From positions 1-57,641 of the forward strand of contig DASUFF010000124.1 in NCBI GenBank assembly GCA_036274695.1: 57,641 nt of DNA, given 5' to 3'. Origin of the DNA: DASUFF01 sp036274695 (lineage in GTDB: Bacteria; UBA10199; JACPAL01; GCA-016699445). Under the pieces are notes generated by a model. It did not search any database. It was not told the origin of the DNA and saw only the letters and a program-made list of their open reading frames with translations. The translations under genes were made by a program, and so were the position numbers. Positions 1 to 7,429 of this stretch are shown here, piece by piece (the first letter of the stretch is position 1; every line of letters starts with the position of its first letter).

Positions 1-704
1 TCGGGGCGGAGCCGCTTGAGCTCGTAGGCGAAGACGCCCGTGCCCCCTCCCCAATCCGCCACGACGGCGCCCTTCGGAAGATTTTTTAAAATTCTCCAGA
101 GCCGGGTCTGTTCGGGCTTCACGCCGCCGGCCAGGGTTTCCAGAAGGTCGCGGCCGAAGAGTTCGCGGTCGTATTGAACGATGCCGCGGGCGTTGACGCC
201 GTCGAACATCGGGAGGGGATGGGCGGCGAAGAAGGCCTCGTTCGACGGATCCCGCGGCGCGAGGAGATCCATGTCGACGTCCAAACCGTGCCGCCGGAGC
301 AAGGTCGCGAGTGGTTCCCTCAAGTAAGGTTGGATGCCGTGCTGTCCTTCCGACAACTGCTGAAGGACGGCGTCCTCGCCCCGTTTGCGAAGGCCGTAAA
401 CGACGTTCATGAGCAAGGGATGCGTCGCGAACGGCAGAGGGTATTGGGGCAGCGCCTCCGTTAAGGCCGCAAGGGTGCGCTTTTCCAGATCCCGTCCGTT
501 GATCAGGCGGCCGTAATCCATGGCGTTGGCCGCGAACTCGGAAGATCCGGCGATGACGGACGCGGCGATTCCCTCCGCCAGGCTCAAGGGCCGGCTCTCC
601 GTCGCAAGCGCCAAACGGGCCGTACCCAGCAGCGATCGCTGGGTCAGGCCGGCGAGGCCGGAGTTCCCAAAATTCCAGGACGCAAGGGGGCGGAAGAACG
701 ACAT
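1..704 (-). CDS. SAM-dependent methyltransferase, C-terminus cut by window edge
   Basis: A frame on the minus strand begins at ATG 704-702 and runs off the left edge, so 234 codons are visible. Near the visible end the protein reads VVADWGGGTGVFAYELKRL, a glycine-rich motif I that binds S-adenosylmethionine in class I methyltransferases. The roughly 210 residues before it hold no catalytic motif and look mostly helical, as in the dimerisation or substrate domain placed before the Rossmann fold in COMT-type O-methyltransferases; that comparison is inference. The substrate cannot be told. AAGGG sits about 6 nt before the ATG, and an ECF-like promoter element lies at 712-737. The gene is divergent from cstA with a 65-bp gap. 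The remaining methyltransferase motifs lie outside the window. Confidence 0.75.
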   Translation of the reverse strand, partial: MSFFRPLASWNFGNSGLAGLTQRSLLGTARLALATESRPLSLAEGIAASVIAGSSEFAANAMDYGRLINGRDLEKRTLAALTEALPQYPLPFATHPLLMNVVYGLRKRGEDAVLQQLSEGQHGIQPYLREPLATLLRRHGLDVDMDLLAPRDPSNEAFFAAHPLPMFDGVNARGIVQYDRELFGRDLLETLAGGVKPEQTRLWRILKNLPKGAVVADWGGGTGVFAYELKRLRP

Positions 705-711
705 GAAGCCC

Positions 712-737
712 TTATCGCCGCGGCGCGAAAAAAGTTG
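712..737 (-). promoter_or_regulatory. ECF-like promoter element of the methyltransferase gene
   Basis: Read on the minus strand, CAACTTT (737-731) is followed by 11 bases and then GGCGATAA (719-712). The same element, with the same spacing, precedes the orphans at 5085 and 50123. The core AAC-N16-CGA resembles the -35/-10 arrangement of extracytoplasmic-function sigma factors (AAC and CGTC). Transcription would start almost at the ATG. Confidence 0.5.
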
Positions 738-769
738 TCCGGATCGCCAAGACGTCCTAGAGCCTCGCC

Positions 770-2473
770 ATGTCTCTTCCTCTTATCGCGGGGACCTTTC
801 TGACCGTCGTCGGCCTTGCCTACGTCCTCTACAGCCGTTTGATCGCGCGCTTCTTCCGGCTGAACGACGCGGTGGTCACGCCCGCGGTGGAGTTCAACGA
901 CGGCGTCGATTTCGCGCCGACCAAGCCGTTCTATTTGATGGGCCAGCATTTCTCGGCCATCGCCGCCGCCGGTCCCATCGCGGGCCCGATCTTGGCGTGC
1001 CAGCAATTCGGTTGGTTGCCCTGTCTTTTGTGGATCGGCCTGGGCGTCGTCTTCATCGGAGCCGTCCACGATTTTTCGGCGCTCGTCGCCAGCGTCCGCC
1101 ACCGCGGCCATTCCATCGCGGAGATGATCCGGGAAAACATCGGCGCGCGCGCGTGGCTGGCCATCATGCTCTTCATCTGGCTCTCCCTCCTCTACGTCAT
1201 CGTCGCCTTCACCGACATCACCGCCGGCACCTTCGTCGGACGCATCGAAGAGATGGAGGGGCTTAAGGTCGGCTTCGAACGCGGCGGCGCGGTCGCGGCG
1301 GCCTCGGCGATGTATTTGCTGCTGTCGATCGTCTTGGGATTGATCCAGAAAAAATTCAATCCGCCGCTCTGGCTCATCACGCTGATCTTCGTGCCGGCCA
1401 CCTTGGGCGTGGTGTGGATGGGCACCCAGATTTCGACGTGGCTGCTCTTCTCCAAGGAATCGTGGGGCCTGATTATCTTAGCCTACTGCTTCGTCGCCTC
1501 TCTTCTTCCGGTGTGGCTGCTCTTGCAGCCGCGCGGTTATTTGGGCGGCTTCGTCCTTTATATGGCGCTGGCCGTCGGCGTGATCGGCGTCTTCCTGGGC
1601 GGGTACGACATCCAGCAGGCGCCGTTCAAGACCTGGAACGCCGGCGGCACGACGGGCTCGCTCTTTCCCTTCCTCTTCGTGACCATCGCCTGCGGCGCGT
1701 GCTCCGGTTTCCACGGACTGGTGTGCTCGGGCACCACGTCCAAGCAGATCGCGAAGGAAGGCGACTGCCGGCCCGTGGGTTACGGCGCCATGTTGCTCGA
1801 GGGCTTCGTGGCGGTGATCGCGCTGGCCACCATCATGATCCTCTCCGATTCCGACGCCAAAGGCGCGCCGGGTTCCATCTACGGCGCGGGCATGGGGCAT
1901 TTCCTCACGCTCGTGATCGGAAAGAAAAACTTGGTCTTCGCGATGACCTTCGGGGCGATGGCCTTTTCCACGTTCGTCTTCGACACTCTCGACGTTGCCG
2001 CCCGTCTCGGCCGCTACATCCTTCAGGAGCTGACGGGGCGTCAGGGAAAAGTCTCGGCCGTCGTCGCCACGCTGGCGACGGTCGGCGTCCCGGGATTTTT
2101 GATGGCGAAGGCGCCGGCGGGGAGTTGGTCGAATTTTTGGACGCTGTTCGGGACGTCGAACCAATTGCTGGCGGCGTTGACGCTCCTGGGCGTGACCGTC
2201 TGGCTCTACCGGACCTCGCGCCGTTACTGGTTCACGCTCGTTCCGATGATCTTCGTGATGGGCATCACCTTCTGGTCGCTGGCCAAGCAGATCCAGACGG
2301 CGACGAGTCGTGTCTTCGAGGAAGGGCTTCACCTCAATCTTAATTTCTTCAACGGCTTGGCCGCCCTGCTCCTCTGTTTGCTGGCGGCCTTGGTTATCTT
2401 GGAAGCGTACCGGTCGGTGCGCCGGGCTCCGCGGGCAAAATCCAGTCAGGCCGAGGTCTTTACCACCTCTTAG
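770..2473 (+). CDS. cstA: Carbon starvation protein CstA, pyruvate/peptide transporter
   Basis: The 567-residue polytopic inner-membrane protein carries the CstA family signatures FYLMGQHFSAIAAAGPIAGP (about residues 54-73) and CSGFHGLVCSGTTSKQIA (about 312-329), with hydrophobic segments throughout. CstA and its relative BtsT import pyruvate or small peptides during carbon limitation. The protein is shorter than E. coli CstA (about 700 residues) but keeps the C-terminal part (SNFWTLFGTSNQLLAALTLL), so it is a short family variant rather than a fragment. No strong ribosome-binding site precedes ATG 770. The downstream genes run the same way, and PEP carboxylase one kilobase away could use pyruvate-derived carbon; that link is inference. 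Confidence 0.9.
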   Translation: MSLPLIAGTFLTVVGLAYVLYSRLIARFFRLNDAVVTPAVEFNDGVDFAPTKPFYLMGQHFSAIAAAGPIAGPILACQQFGWLPCLLWIGLGVVFIGAVHDFSALVASVRHRGHSIAEMIRENIGARAWLAIMLFIWLSLLYVIVAFTDITAGTFVGRIEEMEGLKVGFERGGAVAAASAMYLLLSIVLGLIQKKFNPPLWLITLIFVPATLGVVWMGTQISTWLLFSKESWGLIILAYCFVASLLPVWLLLQPRGYLGGFVLYMALAVGVIGVFLGGYDIQQAPFKTWNAGGTTGSLFPFLFVTIACGACSGFHGLVCSGTTSKQIAKEGDCRPVGYGAMLLEGFVAVIALATIMILSDSDAKGAPGSIYGAGMGHFLTLVIGKKNLVFAMTFGAMAFSTFVFDTLDVAARLGRYILQELTGRQGKVSAVVATLATVGVPGFLMAKAPAGSWSNFWTLFGTSNQLLAALTLLGVTVWLYRTSRRYWFTLVPMIFVMGITFWSLAKQIQTATSRVFEEGLHLNLNFFNGLAALLLCLLAALVILEAYRSVRRAPRAKSSQAEVFTTS

Positions 2474-2484
2474 TTCTTCTTTTT

Positions 2485-2537
2485 AGACTATAATTATAGT
2501 CTTGATAGAGACTCTTAATAAGACTACAATTGGGGTC
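2485..2537 (+). promoter_or_regulatory. Tandem palindromic operator of the Phd/NTase module
   Basis: A perfect 18-bp palindrome, AGACTATAATTATAGTCT, occupies 2485-2502. A second, imperfect copy starting AGACTACAATTGGGGTC lies at 2521-2537, 36 bp further on and directly before the antitoxin ATG at 2538. Paired palindromes at an antitoxin promoter are the usual binding sites for Phd/YefM-type autorepressors. The AT-rich centre (TATAAT) of the first copy could also be a -10 box. Confidence 0.65.
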
Positions 2538-2915
2538 ATGAAAACTGACTATTTGGATTTAAGAACGATCGACTTTGCTCCTCTCTCGGAGGTCAAGGCG
2601 AAGCTTTCCGAGTATGTCCGCCTCTTGGAGCGAAAGCGGATTGTGTTGACGACGAACGGCCGTCCTTCGGCCGTCCTCATTTCCTACGAGGATTATTTGA
2701 ACTTATCGCAAGGAAGAGCCGCCCCGGAACCCTCTCAAGAATCGCCGGTTCAGCGCATTTCCCTTTCGGAATGGAAAAAGGAATCGAAAAACCGCGAAAC
2801 GGTCAGGGATTCCATACTCGGCCTTTTCGATGCGGATAGGCTCGGTCGCAAGGGACAGAAGGATTACAAAAGGAAGCTGGTTAAGACTTATCGTGAATCC
2901 AAGCCTCAGAAATAA
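2538..2915 (+). CDS. Phd/YefM-type antitoxin with long C-terminal tail
   Basis: The first 60 or so residues fit the Phd/YefM fold: a short lead followed by PLSEVKAKLSEYVRLLERKR and TTNGRPSAVLISYEDYLNL, the typical helix-strand DNA-binding part of these antitoxins. The remaining residues to position 125 are charged and probably the toxin-neutralising tail. ATG 2538 is chosen because an upstream in-frame start at 2502 would run through the palindromic operator. The 3' end overlaps the nucleotidyltransferase frame by about 23 bp, so the pair is probably one translationally coupled unit. Autorepression through the two palindromes is inferred from family knowledge. A Phd antitoxin normally partners Doc, YoeB or PIN toxins, so this partner is unusual. 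Confidence 0.8.
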   Translation: MKTDYLDLRTIDFAPLSEVKAKLSEYVRLLERKRIVLTTNGRPSAVLISYEDYLNLSQGRAAPEPSQESPVQRISLSEWKKESKNRETVRDSILGLFDADRLGRKGQKDYKRKLVKTYRESKPQK

Positions 2916-3510
2916 GCTGGATAAAGCCGCCGCCCAGTCCAAGCCCGGCGAAAGGATCGCGGAGATCGGGGCCGTCATCGCGGAAGCCCTGCGGGCGATC
3001 GGCAGGGACCCCATATTGGTCGGCGGTGCCGCGGTCGAATTTTACACGCAGGGCGGATATTCGACGTCGGATCTCGATTTCGTTTCTGATAGCGGCGTCG
3101 ACGTCGTCGAAACGATGAAGGCTCTCGGTTTTGAAAAAATTGGGAAGGATTTCGTCGATCGCGCGCGCGGCATCTACGTGGAATTTCCGTCGGGATCGCT
3201 TGGTCCTGGCGAAAAGTGGAGCGAGATCGACGTGAACGGCGTCCCTCTTCGGATCATTTCCTGCGAGGATTTGTTGGTGGATCGCCTTTGCGGGTACAAA
3301 TTCTGGAAATCGGCCATCGATGGCATCAATGCCCTCCTGTTGATGGAAATGAACGTCTTGGATGAAACCCGACTATTTCTCGCCGCGAAGCGCGAAGGCG
3401 TACTTGACGCCCTCCAAACGATAAACGGTGTTCGGGAAACGATCGTGAGGAAAAAACTTCCGACGTCCGCGGCCAATCGGCTGATCGAAGAGAAGATGAG
3501 GTCCCTGTGA
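2893..3510 (+). CDS. AbiEii/DUF6036-like nucleotidyltransferase, putative toxin
   Basis: The protein contains ILVGGAAVEFYTQGGYSTSD followed by LDFVSD, which matches the nucleotidyltransferase motif hGG-N(9-13)-S/T-D-x-D seen in AbiEii toxins and DUF6036 proteins. A later CEDLLVDRLCGYKFWKS with a following D corresponds to the 'EDL..kL.A.k...' helix of the same group. GTG 2893 gives 205 residues and a 23-bp overlap with the antitoxin; an ATG at 2830 would add 21 residues. In AbiE-type systems such enzymes transfer nucleotides to tRNA or protein targets. A toxin role here is inferred from the neighbouring antitoxin. The stop overlaps the GTG start of PEP carboxylase by 4 bp, an odd coupling of a defence-like gene to a metabolic gene. 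Confidence 0.7.
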   Translation: MNPSLRNKLDKAAAQSKPGERIAEIGAVIAEALRAIGRDPILVGGAAVEFYTQGGYSTSDLDFVSDSGVDVVETMKALGFEKIGKDFVDRARGIYVEFPSGSLGPGEKWSEIDVNGVPLRIISCEDLLVDRLCGYKFWKSAIDGINALLLMEMNVLDETRLFLAAKREGVLDALQTINGVRETIVRKKLPTSAANRLIEEKMRSL

Positions 3511-5030
3511 GAAAAATCCCCGCCACTATGGCCACGCAGCATCCGGACAATGCCACCGCTCCGTACTGGCACGACTCACCCTTCATCTCGACGGTCGACG
3601 AGGTGGAGGAATGCTACCGTGTCTTCTCCGACCTGGGCTGCGACGAATACATGTGGGACTGGGAGGGCAAGTTCGTAGACGAGGCCGTCGTCGACCGGCT
3701 CTTCAACAAGCACGAGTCGTACTTCCAAAAACACCAGCTGGGCCGCGACAAGTTTTTGACTTTTCGCGTTCCGAACATCTGGAAGGAACGCGGCTACCGC
3801 CTCGCGCGTTCCTACATGACCATCATCACCGCCGCGCATACGGCGGCTGCGCACGGGGTGCACACGCCGCCGATCTTCGAGGTGATCCTACCGATGACCA
3901 CCGAGGCCGCCCAGCTCGTGGCCATTTTGGAAAAATACCGGAACGCCCTCAAATACGAGCGCGAGATCTTCGAGGAGAGGGTGGCCGGGGAAGGCCGGCT
4001 GGAGATGATTCCTTTGATCGAGGGCAGCGCGACGCTGCTTCATTCCCGGAGGATCTTGAAAGAGTACGTCGCCCGTTACCGGAAGCTCTGGAAGCGGAAG
4101 GTGCCTTACCTGCGCCCTTTCATCGCGCGTTCCGATCCGGCCCTGGACGCCGGTTTCGTTCCCGCGGTGCTGTCCGCACGCGGCGCCATCTCCGAATACT
4201 ACCGGTTCGAGGAAGAATCCGGCGTTCCGGTGTATCCCATCATCGGCGTGGGCTGTCCCCTTTTCCGCGGCGGTCTTTCGCCCACGACGCTCGATCCCTT
4301 TTTGGAAAACTACGCCGGCGTCCGGACGGTGACGCTCCAGTCGGCCTTCCGTTACGATTATCCCGCCGCCCAGGTCACGCGCGCCGTGGGTCGGTTGAAG
4401 AAGGAACTGCCGCGCCTGCGTCCCGCGCGTTTCACAGAGGAACAGATTCGGGAAGTCATCGGATTTTCGGAGCACTTCGCGGCTTTCTACCGTCCGGTCA
4501 TCATGAAGCTCGCGCCGACCATCAACGCCGTCGCCCGCTTCGTGCCGTCCCACCGCGAGAGGATCCCGCACACCGGCCACTTCGGTTACTCGCGGAAGCT
4601 GGGAAAAGGCACGAGCCTGCCGCGCGCGATCTCGTTCGTGGCTACGCTCGCTTCCCTCGGCATCCCGCCTTCCGTCGTCGGCACGGGGCGGGGCTTGAGG
4701 GAATTGCTCAAGGACAAGTCGGCCGAAAAACGATTGCTCAAATACCTCCCCACCTTCGTGGGCGACTTGGAGCGCATCGGCGCCTATCTAAACTGGGAAA
4801 ACTTAAAATTCCTGGTCAAGAAGGACCCGGCTTGGCAGGCGATTCGCGAGGACGTCCTCTTCCTCGAAAAATTCCTGGGCCACCGCATGGGACCCCGGAC
4901 TTCGGAGGAGTTCGTGCATCGGAACTTAACCTCCAACATCTACCACTACTGGCGGGCGGGCAAGAAGGCCGTCCCCGAGCTTAAAGACGCGATTTTACAG
5001 GCGGCGAGGGCTCGCCGCAGCCTTGGCTAG
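3507..5030 (+). CDS. ppcA: Archaeal-type phosphoenolpyruvate carboxylase
   Basis: The 507-residue protein belongs to the short PEP carboxylase family first described in archaea (PEPcase_2), which carboxylates PEP with bicarbonate to oxaloacetate. The N-terminus MRKIPATMATQHPDNATAPY matches the family start and supports GTG 3507, which overlaps the preceding stop in GTGA. It is about half the length of the usual bacterial enzyme (about 900 residues), and this family is uncommon in bacteria. The reading frame is complete and full length. It probably feeds the TCA cycle anaplerotically. Coupling to the upstream nucleotidyltransferase suggests they share a transcript. Confidence 0.92.
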   Translation: MRKIPATMATQHPDNATAPYWHDSPFISTVDEVEECYRVFSDLGCDEYMWDWEGKFVDEAVVDRLFNKHESYFQKHQLGRDKFLTFRVPNIWKERGYRLARSYMTIITAAHTAAAHGVHTPPIFEVILPMTTEAAQLVAILEKYRNALKYEREIFEERVAGEGRLEMIPLIEGSATLLHSRRILKEYVARYRKLWKRKVPYLRPFIARSDPALDAGFVPAVLSARGAISEYYRFEEESGVPVYPIIGVGCPLFRGGLSPTTLDPFLENYAGVRTVTLQSAFRYDYPAAQVTRAVGRLKKELPRLRPARFTEEQIREVIGFSEHFAAFYRPVIMKLAPTINAVARFVPSHRERIPHTGHFGYSRKLGKGTSLPRAISFVATLASLGIPPSVVGTGRGLRELLKDKSAEKRLLKYLPTFVGDLERIGAYLNWENLKFLVKKDPAWQAIREDVLFLEKFLGHRMGPRTSEEFVHRNLTSNIYHYWRAGKKAVPELKDAILQAARARRSLG

Positions 5031-5049
5031 GCCGATCCCCGGACCGTAG

Positions 5050-5075
5050 CAACTTTCGCCCTCTTCCGACGATAT
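5050..5075 (+). promoter_or_regulatory. ECF-like promoter element of the 392-residue orphan
   Basis: CAACTTT (5050-5056), 11 bases, then GACGATAT (5068-5075). The sequence GTAGCAACTTT is repeated exactly upstream of the orphan starting at 50123. The ATG at 5085 lies 9 nt after the -10-like box, so a transcript from here would be nearly leaderless. Confidence 0.5.
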
Positions 5076-5084
5076 GGGGCGTCG

Positions 5085-6263
5085 ATGCCCGTCGCCGATC
5101 TATCCCTATCCTTCATCACCGCCCAGGCCGGCATCCTGCGCGCGAGTCTCCAGCTCCAGCCCAATGCGGGCACAGAGAGCCAGCGCGCCGTATGGACGGC
5201 CGCGATCGACCGGTCGGTTGCGCTGGCGGAAACGCCGGTCGGGCCGATCGCGAGGCGTGTCTTCGGCGATTCCTGGAACCTAAGCCGCGCCAAAAAAGCG
5301 CTTGATCGCGTGAGCGCCCAGACCTTGGCCGCCGGGATGTTCCTCGCCGATCCGAACGAAGCTTTCTCCTCGAGCGTGGAACGGTTCGGAACAGCCGACC
5401 GGTCGCTGCAACGGGCCGGCATTTTCGTCCTTCGCGCCGGCGCTATTAAAAAGGAGGGCGTCTTCGACAAGGCCGACCGGCTGGCGACGGCTCTCTTCAA
5501 CAGCCGGCACGAACGGTTGCAAACCTTGGCCCAAATTCTGGACGGGGCCTTCGACGCCCACATCGGCAAGCTCGACGCGCGCGTCGCGACGTTGCCGGAA
5601 ATCGTCGTGGGCGACACGCTTCCCGCCGACGTCGCCTATCCCCGGTATTTCGAAGACTCCCATCCGCGCCTCATGGACTACTTGCGCGGGGCCCTGATCT
5701 TCTTGAACGACGGCCAGGACATTCCCTGGGTGGAGTGCCGCCGTGAGACCATCGGTATCTTGATCGAGCGGCAGGAGAAGCGCGAGGGCATCGACGCCGA
5801 GGCCTGCCTCGATGCCGAACGCCGGAAGCGCGGCACGGAAATCGTCATGCAAATCCCCGAGTACAGCGCTTACCAACTCTTCTGCCTGCTGAGGCAAATC
5901 AAAGACGGGAAGGTTGAAACGGCCTTGATCGACGAGCTCCGCTGCGCCCGCAACGGCCGCGTCGTCCAGTTAGGCGACGCCACCAGCGCCGGCATCGGCT
6001 GGAAGGACCTGCTCCGGGCTTCCGAGCTGCTCGGCAACATCGACGTCATTCACGCGAATATCGACGTCGCCTACGACCTGGCGCTGCGCGAACAACCCGA
6101 CGTGGAGCCGGAGATCGTCCGCCTTCAGGTGCGCGCCGCAGTGGCGCGCCTGGGCAAGGCGACGAACTCCTCGCGGGTCGAGTACGACGCCGCCATCGCC
6201 GAGCTGCGGCGGCTGGAGGGGAACCCGAACGCGGGCCGCGTGATTCCCTTGCGGCGCCGCTGA
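5085..6263 (+). CDS. Orphan protein, 392 residues, no recognised domain
   Basis: I do not recognise this protein. It has no signal peptide, membrane segment or cofactor motif. The sequence is rich in Ala, Arg, Glu and Leu and looks largely helical. The first 25 residues (MPVADLSLSFITAQAGILRA) are Ser/Leu-rich and hydrophobic but lack a positively charged n-region. Codon use matches the neighbours, so it is probably expressed. ATG 5085 has no clear ribosome-binding site and sits right behind the ECF-like element at 5050-5075. The thioesterase gene follows after 22 bp and may be cotranscribed. Membership of a regulon with the genes at 1-704, 47991 and 50542 is inferred from the promoter only. 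Confidence 0.7.
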   Translation: MPVADLSLSFITAQAGILRASLQLQPNAGTESQRAVWTAAIDRSVALAETPVGPIARRVFGDSWNLSRAKKALDRVSAQTLAAGMFLADPNEAFSSSVERFGTADRSLQRAGIFVLRAGAIKKEGVFDKADRLATALFNSRHERLQTLAQILDGAFDAHIGKLDARVATLPEIVVGDTLPADVAYPRYFEDSHPRLMDYLRGALIFLNDGQDIPWVECRRETIGILIERQEKREGIDAEACLDAERRKRGTEIVMQIPEYSAYQLFCLLRQIKDGKVETALIDELRCARNGRVVQLGDATSAGIGWKDLLRASELLGNIDVIHANIDVAYDLALREQPDVEPEIVRLQVRAAVARLGKATNSSRVEYDAAIAELRRLEGNPNAGRVIPLRRR

Positions 6264-6285
6264 TCCTCCGGTACATCGCCGGTGC

Positions 6286-6705
6286 ATGAAAACCCGCTTC
6301 CCCGTCAAAACCGACTTAGTCGTCCGCTTCGCCGACGTCGACGTCATGGGCCACGTCAACAACGCCGTCTACCTCTCTTACTTCGAACAAGCGCGCGTGG
6401 CCTTTTTCAAAAAGATCAACAAGCTCGATCTGCGCTACATGGACGCGAAATCCGCCTTCGGCTTCATCGTCGCGGAAATCGGCATCAAGTTTCTGGCGCC
6501 GACCTACGTGGATCAAACGCTCACCGTCGCCATCCGCGTCGCGGAGATCCGCAACAAGGCCTTCCGGTTCGAGTACGAGATCCGGGATAAAAAATCGAAG
6601 ACGGCGGTGGCGACGGGTTTTTCGGTGCAGGTGTCGTACAATTACAAAAAACAAAGGACCTTTCCGCTTCCCGTCGATTTGAAACGCAAGATGCAGTCTT
6701 TGTAG
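6286..6705 (+). CDS. Acyl-CoA thioesterase, 4HBT/YbgC-like hotdog fold
   Basis: The 139-residue single-domain protein has the 4-hydroxybenzoyl-CoA thioesterase signature RFADVDVMGHVNNAVYLSYF at about residues 14-33. Asp17 is at the position of the catalytic acid and His23-Val-Asn-Asn is the usual active-site stretch. The family hydrolyses acyl-CoA or acyl-ACP thioesters in the cytoplasm. The length is typical. The chain-length preference cannot be predicted. The gene lies 22 bp behind the orphan and ends shortly before the convergent toxin gene. Confidence 0.85.
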   Translation: MKTRFPVKTDLVVRFADVDVMGHVNNAVYLSYFEQARVAFFKKINKLDLRYMDAKSAFGFIVAEIGIKFLAPTYVDQTLTVAIRVAEIRNKAFRFEYEIRDKKSKTAVATGFSVQVSYNYKKQRTFPLPVDLKRKMQSL

Positions 6706-6722
6706 GGGCGCTTGCGCGAACG

Positions 6723-7112
6723 CTACCAAAGACAATTCACGTCGTATTTTTTGATGAGCGCGTCCGGCGTGATGATCGTCATCCCGTATTCCAAGGCGGT
6801 GGCGACTATGAGGCGGTCGTAAGGGTCTTTGTGATGCTGAGGCAGTTCGCCGGAGTGGGAGGCGATCTGGAAGTTGATGGGGACCTGTTCCACGCCGTGG
6901 TGCTTCAGGACTTCCCGAAACCATGTTTCGGGCGACTCGAGCGGAATTCCCAGTTTTCCCTTGGCAATCTTCATGGCGAGCTCGAGGGCGGAAATGGACG
7001 AGACGAACAGGCTTTCGGAGTCCTCCTCTATGGCCCGTCGTGCCGATTCCGAGAGCCGGTCGGGTTCGGACGTTAGCCACCACAAGGTGCAAGTGTCTAA
7101 GAGAAGCGCCAT
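6723..7112 (-). CDS. vapC: PIN-domain toxin (VapC family)
   Basis: The 129-residue protein is a complete PIN domain: LLLDTCTLWWL with Asp6, SALEL with Glu44, KDPYDRLIVATA with Asp96/Asp99, and ITPDALI with Asp117 form the acidic pocket that holds Mg2+ in PIN ribonucleases. VapC toxins cut tRNA or rRNA and stop translation. The 'DPYDRLI' form is the PIN subgroup that usually pairs with Phd-type antitoxins. The gene follows its antitoxin after 3 bp, so the two form one operon on the minus strand. All acidic residues are present, so it should be active. Confidence 0.92.
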   Translation of the reverse strand: MALLLDTCTLWWLTSEPDRLSESARRAIEEDSESLFVSSISALELAMKIAKGKLGIPLESPETWFREVLKHHGVEQVPINFQIASHSGELPQHHKDPYDRLIVATALEYGMTIITPDALIKKYDVNCLW

Positions 7113-7115
7113 GGT

Positions 7116-7337
7116 CTAATCCCAACCTTCGGGTTCCGTGGGCAAGGAAGGATCTTCGTACGTGATGCCCTTCAAGCGCGGATTCTGGATCAGCGGATCT
7201 TTCCCTCCGCTGATCGCCCGAAGCTCGACGACCGGTTTTCCATCGCGCGCGATCCGCACGACTTCCCCGTCCTCGACGACCGCCTTAACCAGCTTTGAGA
7301 GCGTCGACTTGGCCTCATGCATGTTGACGATAATCAT
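7116..7337 (-). CDS. Phd/YefM-family antitoxin partner of the PIN toxin
   Basis: The 73-residue protein starts MIIVNMHEAKSTLSKLVKAV, followed by EVVRIARDGKPVVELRAI, a clear Phd/YefM N-terminal DNA-binding domain. The acidic, Pro-rich tail (PSLPTEPEGWD) is the likely toxin-binding part. It is expressed first, as usual for antitoxins, and sits 3 bp before the toxin gene. A palindrome at 7362-7379 upstream is the probable autoregulatory operator. This is the second Phd-type module in 5 kb; the two antitoxins share little sequence and the operators differ, so recent duplication is unlikely. Confidence 0.9.
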   Translation of the reverse strand: MIIVNMHEAKSTLSKLVKAVVEDGEVVRIARDGKPVVELRAISGGKDPLIQNPRLKGITYEDPSLPTEPEGWD

Positions 7338-7361
7338 AAATAAATCGGTTAGTTATATTGA

Positions 7362-7379
7362 TTAGCTAATACTAGCTAA
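7362..7379 (-). promoter_or_regulatory. Operator palindrome of the PIN toxin-antitoxin operon
   Basis: TTAGCTA (7362-7368) and TAGCTAA (7373-7379) form a perfect inverted repeat around a 4-bp spacer. It lies 25-42 bp upstream of the antitoxin start in an AT-rich stretch that contrasts with the GC-rich surroundings. The position fits autorepression by the antitoxin or the complex. Confidence 0.6.
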
Positions 7380-7429
7380 ATAAGGCGAAAAATTCAAGCA
7401 AGGATCGTGGTGTTTCTCACTTTTCCGCG

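Noticed and set aside
3611..4984. Long alternate frame within PEP carboxylase
   Set aside because: Arg/Pro-rich translation typical of a shifted frame over a real gene.
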